Numbered from the stretch's first letter, positions 12,601 to 24,996 are shown. The stretch: 64,000 bases of DNA from Atherix ibis (GCA_958298945.1 OY282605.1:6347811-6411810); one strand, 5' to 3'. Notes: a model not told the origin generated them from the letters alone. Numbers and translations are program-made.

Positions 12601-13857
12601 ATATCACCTCCTTCCTTAACAATATAGGTATTTGTCTCAATAATAATAATAATAATAAAAATAATAATAGTTATAATTAAATATTGTTTCAATTTTAATG
12701 ACAAGTTAGACTCGTAGTAATGACTTAAAATAACCCAAAGAAGTCAATTCTGATTTTATTTAAAAAGGGCAGCTTGAAAGATGACAAATCAAATGAAAAA
12801 AAAACACACACAATTAACATAATTTAATATTATTAACATTGGTTTGAAGTGTCTGGTATATTTATTAAGAATATTGAACTCTTTTTTTAGATAATTCAAA
12901 TGAATTATATTAGATAATTCAAATGAATTAAATAAAAAATAAAGTCAAATAAGTTTCGTAACAATTAATGCAACATAAAAATGTGTTTATTCTTTTATTT
13001 TTAACTATATTTATATGAGAATTCACTTTTTTTAAACAATAAATAAAATTGTTAGTATTCATTTAATAATAAAAGTATGGAAAATTATATTGTAATAAAC
13101 TATAATAAGTACAATAAAAATAAAAACACTAAAAATCACTAAAAATTTATTGTATATTATAATTAACAATAATTTTATAAATTGAATAAAATCATAGGCA
13201 AATACGAATTTTGAAATTATTTTAAGTCCAATTGACGAAATATCGTCAATTAACTGAAGACGTACAATATATTTTTAGCTTAAAAGTTTATCAAACGTTT
13301 TTTTATATATTTTTTTTTTAAATAATATTGATAATTTTTTTTTAACAGATCTTTCTTTCCGATAAAAAAAATATATTCAATCGAGAAAAAAAATTTTTTT
13401 TTTTTAATTATCAATTTCTACAAAAAAAAATTACGATTAAACAAGATTTCTTATATAAATTTATTGGAAAACAATCAAACATTCCCCAATGAATTCTGTG
13501 AAATGGATACTGACAAACTTTGATATTGTACTCCTCGCACCTATACGAACTAAGCACTTTTGAAAGCTTTGACATTTGTGAACTGATTTGAATATAGCCC
13601 CACTCCATTTAAAACCCCTCTTTTGGAAAACTGCGAAATGTTGCACTTCTTTATGAATTGTTCTAATTGGATTGATACTCAAAAAACCAATATTATTGTA
13701 TATGGAAAGCTGATGACGATTATTCGTGATCGTCGTCATTGGACAACTACCATCAGCAGGTGACTAATTCTCAATTCAATTAGCGATCGGCTAGGATATG
13801 GTCTGGAATTAATACTTAAAGCGCTGAAACGATCCAGTGTAGCTTTTAGTGTCCAAT
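12601..13857. other. AT-rich upstream region of Orct copy 2
   Basis: Contains an AAT/ATA microsatellite (about 12637-12670) and long A/T runs (13320-13435). The last ~120 bp before 13858 are less AT-rich and probably hold the transcription start of the transporter, but no TATA box or clear initiator was identified. Confidence 0.4.
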
Positions 13858-16800
13858 ATGGTTGCGTCCGAACAAGAAGTTTACGATTTGGATTCAGTGT
13901 TAGATGAGCTGGGCGAGTTCGGAAAGTTTCAATTTATTAATTACGTCCTCATTTGTACTTCGATTGCATTCAATGCGATATTCACAGTCAGCTACGTTTT
14001 TACTGCTGGTGTTCAAGAGTACAGGTGATAATAGTGCATAATTAATATTAAAAAAATGTCTCTTCTATTTGTACAAAGTAAAAATAATAATTCATGTTTT
14101 GTGTCTGTTCAAAAAAAAAAAAAAACGAAAAAAGAAAAAAATTATTTTAATAAATAAAATATAATATTTATTTAGTATCAAATTTGCCATTTTATATTAA
14201 TAAAAGTTGTAATTCTACTGTAAGCATATTTTGTGCTTTAAGTGAATATGTCAGTAAGCAAAATTTTCATATATGAGGCTCTGAAAACCTACAAATGACT
14301 GTGGTAAAGCCATTGTATCCACGTAAAGAAAACGCCTATTGTGTATTTTATTCTAAAATTATCAGTAAAAAAAAAACTTCTATTGTGTATTTTATTCTGA
14401 AAATTTATATATTTGTAAAAATTAAGAATGAAAAAAACTTAAAGTTTTTAAGATGGTTTTATCACAACAGTCTCAGAAGCCACATAATACCACAAGTTTT
14501 TACATTATTGTGCGAAAAGTGCGAGTTGATGCTGTTGAAAAAGATTTTTTTCGTATATAAAAACTTCGAACTTTAGAACATTTAAAAACCATTTTAGAAA
14601 ATTCAACTAGTAACCGAATTACAGCCCGAAATATGCGCAAAATTTATTTAAAAAAATAACCTCAAAATGATGAAAAAGTTCTGTGATAATAATTTTATTT
14701 TAATAAAAGTAGTAATTCTATTGTAAGCACATTTTGTGCTTTAAATGAATATGTCAGTAAGCAAAATTTTCATATATGAGGCTCTGAAAACCTACAAATG
14801 ACTGTGGTAAAGCCATTGTATCCACGTAAAAAAAAATTGTCTATTGTGTATTTTATTCTGAAAATTTATATATTTGTAAAAATTAAGAATGAAAGACATT
14901 AAAAGTTTTTAATCTGGATAATATATGGTTTTATCACAACAGTCTCAGAAGCCACATAATACCACAAGTTTTTACTTTATTGTGTGAAAAAGTATCCTGA
15001 AAGCGTAATCTTGAGATTTAGTGATGTCAATAGACTTTCAAGATCGTGCGAGTTGATGCTGTTGAAAAAGATTTTTTTCGTATATAAAAACTTCGAACTT
15101 TAGAACATTTAAAAACCATTTTAGAAAATTCAACTAGTAACCGAATTACAGCCCGAAATATGCGCAAAATTTATTTAAAAAAATAACCTCAAAATGATGA
15201 AAAAGTTCTGTGATAATAATTTTATTTTAATAAAAGTAGTAATTCTATTGTAAGCACATTTTGTGCTTTAAATGAATATGTCAGTAAGCAAAATTTTCAT
15301 ATATGAGGCTCTGAAAACCTACAAATGACTGTGGTAAAGCCATTGTATCCACGTAAAAAAAAATTGTCTATTGTGTATTTTATTCTGAAAATTTATATAT
15401 TTGTAAAAATTAAGAATGAAAGACATTAAAAGTTTTTAATCTGGATAATATATGGTTTTATCACAACAGTCTCAGAAGCCACATAATACCACAAGTTTTT
15501 ACTTTATTGTGTGAAAAAGTATCCTGAAAGCGTAATCTTGAGATTTAGTGATGTCAATAGACTTTCAAGATCGTGCGAGTTGATGCTGTTGAAAAAGATT
15601 TTTTTCGTATATAAAAACTTCGAACTTTAGAACATTTAAAAACCATTTTAGAAAATTCAACTAGTAACCGAATTACAGCCCGAAATATGCGCAAAATTTA
15701 TTTAAAAAAATAACCTCAAAATGATGAAAAAGTTCTGTGATAATAATTTTATTTTAATAAAAGTAGTAATTCTATTGTAAGCACATTTTGTGCTTTAAAT
15801 GAATATGTTAGTAAGCAAAATTTTCATTTATGAGGCTCTGAAAACCTACAAATGACTGTGGTAAAGCCATTGTATCCACGTAAAAAAAAACTGTCTATTG
15901 TGTATTATATTCTGAAAATTTATATATTTATAAAAATTAAAAATGAAAGAAACTAAAAAGTTTTTAATCTGGATAATATATGGTTTTATCACAACAGTCT
16001 CAGAAGCCACATAATACCACAAGTTTTTACTTTATTGTGTGCAAAAGTGTCCTGAACGCGTAATCTTGACATTTGGTTATATGAATAGACTTTCAAGATC
16101 GTGCGAGTTGATGTTATTGAAAAAGTTTTTTTCGTAAAAACTTCGAACTTTAGAACATTTAAAAACCACTTTAGAAAATTCAACTAAAAACTGAATTACA
16201 GCCCGAAATATGCGCAAAATTTATTTAAAAAAATAACCTCAAAATGATGAAAAAGTTCTGTGATAATAATTTTAATTATTTTACATTCTTGGCAAAGTTT
16301 AATTAATATAATAAAATAAATATTTTATTAGAATTTTAATTGAACTTTATTTTCCAAAGTATAAATTGGATAAAAATTTATTTTAAAATTACACAAATAA
16401 TAAAGTGAATTGTTTTTATTTATAATTTCAATTTACGTGTAGATGTAAAATAAACGAATGCGATGTGAATGGTGGAAATTATCTTGAACCTTGGCTAAAT
16501 TATACGGTTCCTTTTGAATTTGGTATACCAAATAAATGTGAACGATATGCTTTCGAAGATCAGAAGAATACTACTGCCCGTATATCGAACTTCCAACATA
16601 GAGAAACTTGCCCAAAGGAATCATTTAATACATCACACATAGAAAGATGTAATGAGTTTGTTTATATGTATGATGAACGGACAATTACTAATGATGTACG
16701 ACAGTAAATAATTTCTTTTTAAACATTTCTAAAACGAATTTTTTTGTGATATTTTTAAAATTTAGATGAACATAACTTGTCCAGAAAATGAATGGATGCT

Positions 16801-18286
16801 TACACTTGTCGGCAGTATTAATAATATTGGACAATTTGTTGGTATGCCTCTGGGAGGATTTATATCCGATAGGTTTGTGAAAAAATAATATAATATTAAT
16901 ACCATACATGAACTAGAAATATTCTATTTAGTCCCCATTCTATATTATATCTATTATTTTTTTTTTAAATATTTAAAATAGATATGGTAGACGTACAGTA
17001 TTAATATTAAGTGCGGTTGCTAGTGCGACAATGGGATTGATTAGAGCTTTTTCCATCAATTATACGATGTTTGTTGTATTTGAATTTTTGGATGCAGCAC
17101 TCGGAAGTGCCCTATATTCGGCCGCCTTAATTTTAGGAATTGAATTTGTCGGGCCCAGTAAACGAGTAATGGCATGTTCGATTATATCGTCAACATATGC
17201 AGTGGGAGAAGTGATATTGGGTCTTGTTGCGATGTTGACCAGAAATTGGCGAACTCTACTGATTGTACTCTATGTTCCGGCTTATGTACATATATTATAT
17301 TATTGGGCAATACCGGAAAGTGTTCGTTGGCTATTATCACAAGGGAAAGTTAACGAAACTATTGACATACTAAAAAAAGCAGCTAAATTGAATAAAATAA
17401 CATTGTCAGAGACATCAATACTGAACTTACAAGATAATCATATTATTATTAATGATGATCAAAACAACGTTAAATGCGATCAGGACACTAAAGAGAAATA
17501 TCCACTTTTAGGTGCATTTAAATCTAGAAGATTATGTTTTCGTATTCTTAACTGTTCATTTTGTTGGCTAACCAATACATTCGTATACTATGGTCTCAGT
17601 TTAAATTCTGTGGCTCTCAGTGGTAATAAATATGCTAATTTTATGCTAGTTTGTGCTATTGAAATTCCTGGTTTTATAATATGCTATTTTGCTATGAGTA
17701 AAGTAAATCGTCGAGTATCTCAAAGTCTTTCTTTAGTCATAAGCGGATTGGCATGTTTGATTTACATTTTTGTCGATATGGAAGGAGGTAAACTATCAAA
17801 TTTTCATATACTTAAGAATTATAAATTCAAAAAAATAGAGCCTTTCTTTTAGATCAAAGTTGGATTGGACTAGTACTATTTCTAATTGGGAAACTTTCGA
17901 TAACAATATCATTTACAATATTGTATGTTTATACAACTGAAATGTTTCCGACTAATTTGAGACATAGTCTTTTGTCGTTTTGTTCAATGTTTGGACGAAT
18001 TGGATCAATAATAGCACCACAGTCTCCATTAATGGTAAATAAACTGATATCATCATTTTTATATATTATATATTAGACAAAAAATTTGCTTTAACTAAAA
18101 AGTTTTTTTTTCTTTTTATTGCAGTCACAAATATATCAGCCATTGCCATTAATATTGTTTGGTTCATGTGCAATTACATCCGGATTACTTGTTCTACTAT
18201 TTCCAGAAACATTAAATGCTAAACTTCCAAATACAGTTTACGAAGCAGAAATATTAGATCAAAAACATAAAAAGGAATTATCATAA
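13858..18286 (+). CDS. Organic cation transporter-like (SLC22/Orct) gene, copy 2, complete
   Basis: Plasma-membrane MFS transporter for organic cations or zwitterions. Exons are 13858-14024, 16443-16695, 16766-16872, 16982-17787, 17853-18034 and 18125-18286. The reading frame joins cleanly to 558 residues, normal for the family. Order: short N-terminus with LDSVLDELGEFGKFQ, TM1, a Cys-rich extracellular loop with NYT and other N-glycosylation sites (ECDVNGGNYLEPWLNYT...), the MFS motif GGFISDRYGRRT near residue 175, PESVRWLL near 287, the central loop, then TM7-12 ending NTVYEAEIL. The exon 2 donor is the weak GTACGA at 16696, chosen because the stronger-looking GTAAAT at 16704 would bring in an immediate stop. 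Intron 1 (2.4 kb) is filled by a transposase-derived tandem array. AATAAA is at 18373-18378. It is the tandem paralogue of the gene ending at 1080. Confidence 0.9.
14198..16275 (+). repeat. Four-unit ~527 bp tandem array of DD41D transposase fragments, in Orct intron 1
   Basis: Units start with TAATAAAAGT at 14198, 14701, 15228 and 15755 (503, 527, 527 and about 520 bp). Units 2 and 3 look identical by eye, while units 1 and 4 have diverged. Read on the + strand each unit holds pieces of a DD41D transposase in order: VSKQNFHI, GSENLQMTVVKPLYP, then (after a deletion) EKYPESVILRFSDVNRLSRSCEL, an LKT/NRIT stretch and QPEICAKF. The open frame at about 14295-14576 is one such fragment, not a gene. 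Similar decayed sequence sits at 25.8-26.3 kb. Confidence 0.85.
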
Positions 18287-19259
18287 AAAAGAATTATTAT
18301 TATTTTATTTTTGTACAGAATTTTAAGCTAATTAAATACTTGTAAATAATAGATTAAAATTAGTATTTTCTAAATAAAAATTTAAGCAATTTAATATGTT
18401 TCATATTTATTACCATTTTTCAATAATATTATTAAATTAACTTTGTTAATATTTTTTCAATGAAAGCATTTCTAAATTTCAGATATACTTAATAACAATG
18501 GAAAATATTTAACAATATTACAGTTCCCTACAAATACGAACTGTGTAAGAAATAGGAAAAATTCATGTTGTAAGCATTTCAGTTAATTAATATTAAGTAT
18601 AACAGTTTTTTTGTTTGCGTTTTAACCTAAAAATTAAATTATTTATTTTAAATCATTTTTTCAGCTGATTTATTTTTAATTATTTTTTCAGCTATTCAAT
18701 GTGTATAAAAAGTATAACATTTGTAAGGTTTAAGTGTTACAATTCAAATATTGTGCAATTTCTGATATTTTATGAGTTGCATAAGAAAAATACGATTCTT
18801 TATAAAAACAATAAATACCGATGTAAAAAGGTGTAATATATCTGATACCTGTTTCGTTTATTTTATGGTGTTTTTTTTTTACATTTACAATTGATTAAGC
18901 CAAAAAAGGAGTTTGATAATTTCAAAACAATTGTTGCCAAATGAATCTATATATTGCATTTGTGAAAATACATAAGAATGAATCATTGATAATTGCTTAT
19001 TTTATCTGTTTTTGTTGAGATAACAGTTTTATTATCAATTAAATTGAATTAAGACATTTTTTCTGAAATTTTATAAATAATTACAAATGCCTAAGAAAAA
19101 AAAATACAAAAACTCAGATTTTGAATTGGTCATACAGCCGTCACTCAAGACTTCGTACTCGGCAATCGGTAATATCCTACCTGCCAATGCTGCGGCCTTC
19201 GTCTGACAATAACACACATACTGGCGTTTTGTCACACAATAAGGAGCTTTTTGTTCGAG
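18287..19259. other. Intergenic DNA downstream of Orct copy 2
   Basis: 3' flank of the transporter gene, AT-rich up to about 19090. The next ~170 bp (19095-19259) are less AT-rich (for example CCTGCCAATGCTGCGGCCTT) but unrecognised. They adjoin the Mos1-like mariner. Confidence 0.5.
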
Positions 19260-20500
19260 TAAGCTTAAATCCGCTGTTTTTTAGCCAAAAAAACACATTT
19301 ATTCAAAGTACTTGGCCTCGCTAGCTACACATTTTCCCATCTTTCGGGCAATTTGTGGATACCACGCCAAAAAAATCCTTCACTTTCGAGGCAAACCACT
19401 CATCAAGCCATTTTCGGACGTCTTCGTTAGAATCGAAGTACTGCTCAGCGAGCGCGTGGCCCATCGACGAAAACAGGTAGTAGTCGGAAAGGGCCAGGTC
19501 TGGTGAATAAGCGGGGTGAGGTAGCACCTCCCAGTTGAGCGTCTCCAAGTAGTTTTGGGCCATTTTTGACGTGTGCGATGGTGCGTTGTCGTGGGGGAAA
19601 ATCGGCTTGTCATGTCTTTGTTGATAATCCGTCCTTTTTTCACGCAGAGCATGTTGCAATTTGATCAGTTGTTGGTGGTAGCGGTGGGCATTGACAGTTT
19701 CACCAGATTTCAACATCTCATAGTAGACGATACCCTGCTGATCCCACCAAACGCACAGCATCGTCTTCCGTCCGAAGCGATTTGGTTTTGGGGAAGATGT
19801 TGATGGTTGATGCTGACCCACGCTTTCTTGTGTTAGGGATTGTCAAAATATATCCACTTTTCATCGCCTGTCACAATCCGATGCAGGAACGACTTTCTTT
19901 TTTGTCTGGCAAGCAAGATTTCGCATGTGTTTTGGCGTCGCTTCATCTACCTATTGTTCAATTCATGCGGCACCCATTTTCCGATCTTTTTAATCTTCCC
20001 CATGGCACCCAGACGCATGGAAATGGCTGGTTGAGTAACACCCAATTGCTCCGCGAGCATTTTTTGCGATTGGGTATCGTTTCGTCCAAAAGATCCTGCA
20101 ATTGATGGTCGTCAACCTTTCTAGGCCGATTTGCACGCTTCTTGTCCCACAAGTCAAAATTGCCGTCTTTGAACCGACGAAACCAATCTCGGCACGTTGT
20201 TTCCGATAAAGCACCATCACCATAAGCCTCCATAAGTATTCGATGCGATGCGACAGCCGATTTCTTCAAAATGAAGCAGAAAAGCAGAGCTCCCCGCTTA
20301 TGCTCTTTTTCTGGCACAAAACTAGACATGATTACCAAAGGAAAAATGTATGTTGTTGTACGAAGTTGCGGACAATGTGCACTGATTAATGTTGACAGAT
20401 GTCAAACTCATAAATAAAAAGTATGGTGTGCCCATGGTAGCTTAATACACTCACTCACGCCATCTATGACCAAACAGCGGATTTAAGCTTAAATACCTGG
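19260..20500 (-). mobile_element. Mos1-like (mauritiana) mariner, defective
   Basis: The 5' end on the minus strand is CCAGGTATTTAAGCTTAAAT (complement at 20481-20500). The other end (19260 on) keeps AAGCTTAAATCCGCTG, but the outer ~8 bases are changed. The transposase spans 20329 down to 19321 and starts MSSFVPEKEHKRGALLF. It has a frameshift after LQDLLDE (about 20090) and another around the GDEKW segment (about 19830-19860). The second half is open in one frame from GQHQPSTSS through HDNAPSHTSK, LNWEVLPHPAYSPDLALSD and GHALAEQYFDSNEDV. The tail is altered (NCPKDGKMCS). It is the most complete Mos1-like copy in the window. Confidence 0.9.
19321..20329 (-). pseudogene. Mos1-like transposase pseudogene
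   Basis: Transposase with helix-turn-helix N-terminus (LKKSAVASHRILMEAYGDG, TCRDWFRRFKDGNFD) and a D34D catalytic domain. All three Asp contexts are present in pieces, but frame changes between about 20090 and 19820 split the protein. It is not functional as it stands. Confidence 0.85.
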
Positions 20501-20874
20501 TTTATTTAGCTACACACTTCCTTAGTGCTCTTCAACCTATTTGCACATATTTATCTACTCTATAAAATATAATTACTACTTTTTCTCTATCCAAATAAAA
20601 ATTATAAAAACTATGAGATGGGAAAACTATTATTAGAAAGCATAAGATCAGAAAGGATTAACCAAACTGAAAATAAAAATAATTTCAATGTTAGAAAATC
20701 TTTTTTAAATCGAAAATAAATTCTCCATAAACTTCTTCAATAAAATCCATATTATCAGAATAAAAATTGTTCGTCAAAATATAAATTTATTAACTTTAAT
20801 TAATATAAATAAACTTTAATTCTATTTTTTGTTTTTTAATTTTCTTTTTTCAATAAAACACTTTTAAGTTCGTG

Positions 20875-22767
20875 CTATCTATTTCCATTACTTTCTATAT
20901 TATGATCTTTAATATCTATATTTAAATTTTGTAATTCAACTTCTGGCTGATCATATGCAGGAGGTTTTAATCGATTTCTAAAATAAAAAAAAAATAAAAA
21001 GTAGTTAATATAATTGAAACAAAAAACTCCATAATTTTTCTAATTTGAATACTGATTCTTACCTAAATATAATAAGCCATATCATAGCGATCAACATCAT
21101 AGCGCCAGTAAGTCCAAATGTCCAATATAATCCTAGTCGAGTGTAAATATAACTAACAAAAACTGGCCCCATTACACGTGATAGACAACCAGAACCAGTC
21201 ATAAGTCCCATCCAGACACCTTGAGGACGTGGGCCAAGTATTTTCGAAAATATTGTCTGAATTAATGTTATTCCGATAGGATAGCCAATAGACGTAAATC
21301 CATATGCTAATAAAAATTGTGTTATGGTTAACTGTGGTGTATCATGGCACCACATCTGATTCTCTGGACAGCCCAAACACCGAGGATCGTCTTCCAATTC
21401 GCAATCAATTTTGCCTATTTTCGGTGGTGAATCTCCCCACGGAATACAAAGAATTCGACCAATAAACATAGTCAAGAATCCTCCAATAATAAGAATATCA
21501 CTCTCTTTGAATCGCCTACAAAGAGGTCCAATTGCTATGAATGTTATACAAGCTACAACTGCTCCTGCTGCCATCAATATTCCCATATAATAAAGCGTGT
21601 AAGATTTGGTCCATGCAAATTGCTCCATAGTTAACGGTGTAGCTAATCTGTAAAAGAATAATAATATATCAATTCGTTTTTTTTTATAGGTAAAATTTTA
21701 TGTACAAACGTTTCTAGAAATACAAAATTAAATGTTAAAACAAAGAATGCTATAATTAGTGTCCAAGCTGATATGTAATCCGGTTTAATAGCTTTCCATG
21801 TATCTTTCTCTGATTGTTTTCCTTGTAACATCATAATTTCTTTCGCTGAAATTTTCTTCTCCTGTTATTTAATATGAATTTTTATTATCTTCAATTGTAA
21901 AAAAAAATACAAATATTTTTTTTATATTTTACTTCAAATATGAATGGTAAAAAAAATATGAAATTTGCAATTCCCATTAATACATTTATCCATCCGGCTG
22001 CAGTATACATGTCAAGTGTTAAAAATCCACCAAATAATTGTACTCCTTTTGAACCAAGTGGTGTCACAGCCGCCTGTAGCGCCGGACCAACTATAAATCC
22101 CAAAACTTGCGCCAATGATACCATAGCAACTGCACCGGTTCGCTCTTTGAATTTCGTAGCCGCTGAGAGATATGATCGGCATACGGCTATATTGGCTAGA
22201 AGTATTTGCACAATTAAACTTATAAGTTCAAATAGCAATAAAATTATATGGACAGTTTCTTACCAGAACTTACACCAATTAAAAATCGAGAGGCTAACAT
22301 CCAATATTTTGTATATGTTGTATATAGTTCTAACGAAGAATACATTGCACTGGCCACTGTAAATAGTGCTAATGAGAATAATAAAGGCAGTCTTATTGAT
22401 CCTAGTTTATTGCCCCAATACCCAAATAGTGGACTAAAAATCATTTGTGCAAATGGATTTGCCGCAACAACATAGCCCATAAATTCTTTTCCAGCTGAAG
22501 AGTCTAACTAAATATAGTTAAAAGCAAATTAACAACAATTCTTTTTTTTTTTTATAATAAAAGTGAAATATTTTTTACCTTATCTAAATATGGCCAGATA
22601 CCAGTTAAAATAATACTAAATCCAAGTGTCATTAGGAACATAGTAAAATATATCACACGCACTGAAATCGACCGTTTACGGTATTCCTCTTTGGTTTCCA
22701 GGCCATCGTCAACGTATTCTACTCCTGGTAATTTCATATACTTTACAACTTTTCGAAATCGATCCAT
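20875..22767 (-). CDS. CLN7/MFSD8-like lysosomal MFS transporter
   Basis: Exons on the minus strand: 22767-22579, 22507-22264, 22195-21933, 21861-21710, 21647-21063 and 20977-20875. They join without frame error to 511 residues (human MFSD8 is about 518). Known family role: lysosomal membrane protein of the major facilitator superfamily; human mutations cause CLN7 neuronal ceroid lipofuscinosis. Visible support: RVIYFTMFLMTLGFSIILT in TM1, GYVVAANPFAQMIFSPLFGYWGN (TM2 and the motif A region), RFLIGVSSANIAVCRSYL, AQVLGFIVGPALQ, and C-terminal SKILGPRPQGVWMG. A Cys-rich luminal loop (CELEDDPRCLGCPENQMWC) lies before TM10. The start ATG at 22767 is followed by a ~35-residue cytosolic tail. The short last exon encodes a hydrophilic tail. 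TTTATT (AATAAA on this strand) is at 20786-20791. I saw no acidic dileucine at the N-terminus. Confidence 0.92.
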
Positions 22768-22891
22768 CTTTTTTTATTTTTGTAATTTTTTAAAAAAGTT
22801 TTTATTGCTAATTAACCAATTGTACTGATATTATAAATATCATGTTTTGTTCTGCAAAAGATTTCTGAAATAAAAACAAAATTTAATAATA

Positions 22892-23250
22892 GGCGAATTC
22901 GATTGGACTAATTTTGCTACAGTGCAGTACTTAGCAGTAGACTCTCAATAAAATGAACATATCACTGACAGCAGTAAAATACAATCTCACAATAGTCACC
23001 AACAACACTGAGTTTATTCACACATAAACAATAAAAACTGAGTTTACGCATACATAAACAAAAATATGACGCTTCAACATAACCAACGAACCCGCTAAGC
23101 CATCTATAGCCAGTTCGGAAACTACAATCCCCTTACCCTAAGGGGAGAAGTGCAACTACTGCTCCAATCCTACTGTTTTGTTCGAGATACTCTAGATGAT
23201 GACAGCTACACAACAGTAGCAGTAGCGAAATTAGTCCAATCGAATTCGCC
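22892..23250. mobile_element. 359 bp MITE with TA target duplication
   Basis: Perfect-looking terminal inverted repeats GGCGAATTCGATTGGACTAA on both ends, flanked by TA at 22890-91 and 23251-52. The interior has no open frame and contains GCTAAGCCATCTATAGCCAG. TA duplication suggests a Tc1/mariner-type non-autonomous element, but no parent element is visible in the window. It lies just upstream of the CLN7-like gene and could overlap its promoter. Part of its interior recurs at 4755-4945. Confidence 0.85.
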
Positions 23251-24091
23251 TAATATTGTATAATTTAAAAAAAGAGTGGGAAAATATGTAATTTTAAGTA
23301 ATTGTTTTGTATAATAGTACAATGTGGAAATTTTTTTTTAAATAATAAAAAATACTATGATAAAAAAGAAGTTAACTTTTTGGATATTTTAAAAATTAAA
23401 ACTAACAATTTCTAACACAATATTTTTTAAATCAACTGTTGTCGATCAATTGATGGTTGAAATTATTTTAATAGGTTTATTAGCTAATATTAATCATTGA
23501 CCGATAAGACGAATTTTTATGATTTTTAATAAATACTCATAAAATACAAACGTATTTCCATTTTATCAACAGATAATAGAATATGTAATTGTTCATGTTT
23601 TTTCCACTTCAATTTGCTAAAATATCTTATTTGACTGATATGGTAATTATTCAGAAATATGGACATACTTTTTTATAGAAATTTTATTCTCGTCTTATGA
23701 GAATAGTCAACATGGAAATTTCATTAAACCAGAAACTACTGAACGATTAAATAATATATTTTTTCTGTGATACGCATTTTATTTCTATTAGTATTATTAT
23801 TTATTTTGTTATATTGAAAATATTTATTTAAATATTACTACTTGAATACTGATGTCTTAATCGTACTTGTATAAAATGTTCTTTATATAAAATTTGCAAA
23901 TTTTTTTTTCATTGAAACTAAATATAATTCTTTTAAAAACCTTTGTTTATTTCTAAAATTCATAATACATCGACTGTCTCAAATAGTTTACGTTTTACGT
24001 TTAACAAATTCCAATATTTCTCTTTAAGTGATAAAATCAACAAATTGAAGTTAAGATACTATAAGTTCTCAATTTTGGAAAGTACGAGGTA
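23251..24091. other. AT-rich intergenic DNA
   Basis: Nothing recognised. The short open frame at 23943-24125 runs into the left end of the next mariner and shows no known motif. Confidence 0.5.
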
Positions 24092-24996
24092 CGAGGTATG
24101 TTCAAAAATTATCATGAATTTTTAATTTCCGCAGGTTACGTATATTCGATTTTCGGCATTATGTTGGTAGTCATGTCTATCACTTATGCCGACAAGTTCG
24201 GCCATTTTGAATGTTCAGTTCATTTTTGACAGCTGCTTTTCTTGCACGTGTTTTGGCTCGTCTTCGATTTTTGCTCATTTTCGACCAAAAACAGCATCCC
24301 ATTAACATTGCTAAGGAGCTGTTAGACTCTGTCCGTGATGACCCAAATTTGCTCCAGAGAGTCATAACTGGTGACGAATCATGGGTTTATGGTTATAACG
24401 TGGAAACCACAGTTCAATCATCACAATGGAAGCTGCCGCACGAGCCAAGACCGAAAAAAGCGCGCCAAGTTCGGTCGAATGTGAAGGTTTCGCTTACAGT
24501 TTTCTTCGATTGCAGGAGCGTGGTGCATCATGAGTTCTTACCACAGGGTAGAACGGCTAATAAGAAATATTACCTGCAAGTTATGCGCAAGTTGCGCGAA
24601 GCAATCGGCCAGAAACGCCCGGATTTGTGGAAGAACAAAAATTGCCTTTTACACCATGCTAACGCCCCTGCTGATGCATCGTTGCTTGTGGGCGAATTTT
24701 TGGCCAAAAACAACACACTAATAATGCCCCAGCCACCGTATTCCCCAGATCTGGCCCCCTGACTTTTTCTTGTTCCCGAAACAGATTCTTCGATCCATTT
24801 TTTGGAATGTGCAAAAATCGAAGACGTGCCAAAACACGTGCAAGCAAAGCAGCTGTCAAAAGAATTAATTCAAAATGGCCGAACTTATCGGCACAAGTGA
24901 GAGACATGAGTACCAACATAACGCCACAAAAAAATCGAATATATGTAGGTAACCCGCGGAAATACAAAATTCGCGATACTTTTTGAAAAGACCTCG
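24092..24996 (+). mobile_element. CGAGGTCTG-type mariner derivative with ~185 bp inverted arms
   Basis: TA-flanked. The outer repeat is CGAGGTATGTTCAAAAAT on the left and the complement of CGAGGTCTTTTCAAAAAGTA on the right. The right end is not the natural 3' end seen in 34553-35742. After PPYSPDLAP and a CTTGTTCCCGAAAC junction, the sequence becomes an inverted copy of the 5' end, including the start-codon region (GATCCATTTTTTGGAA). The arms are about 24092-24275 and 24790-24996. The central open frame fuses arm sequence to transposase from FDQKQHPINIAKELL through GDESWVYGY and LLHHANAPAD, where the second catalytic Asp is Ala. It is non-autonomous. Confidence 0.85.

Noticed and set aside
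13411..13739. Overlapping minus-strand open frames before Orct copy 2
   Set aside because: Two frames overlap, neither shows a known domain, and the area is better explained as 5' flank.
14295..14576. 93-codon open frame in the Orct intron
   Set aside because: It lies in the first repeat unit, and the corresponding frame is broken in the other units. It is transposase debris.
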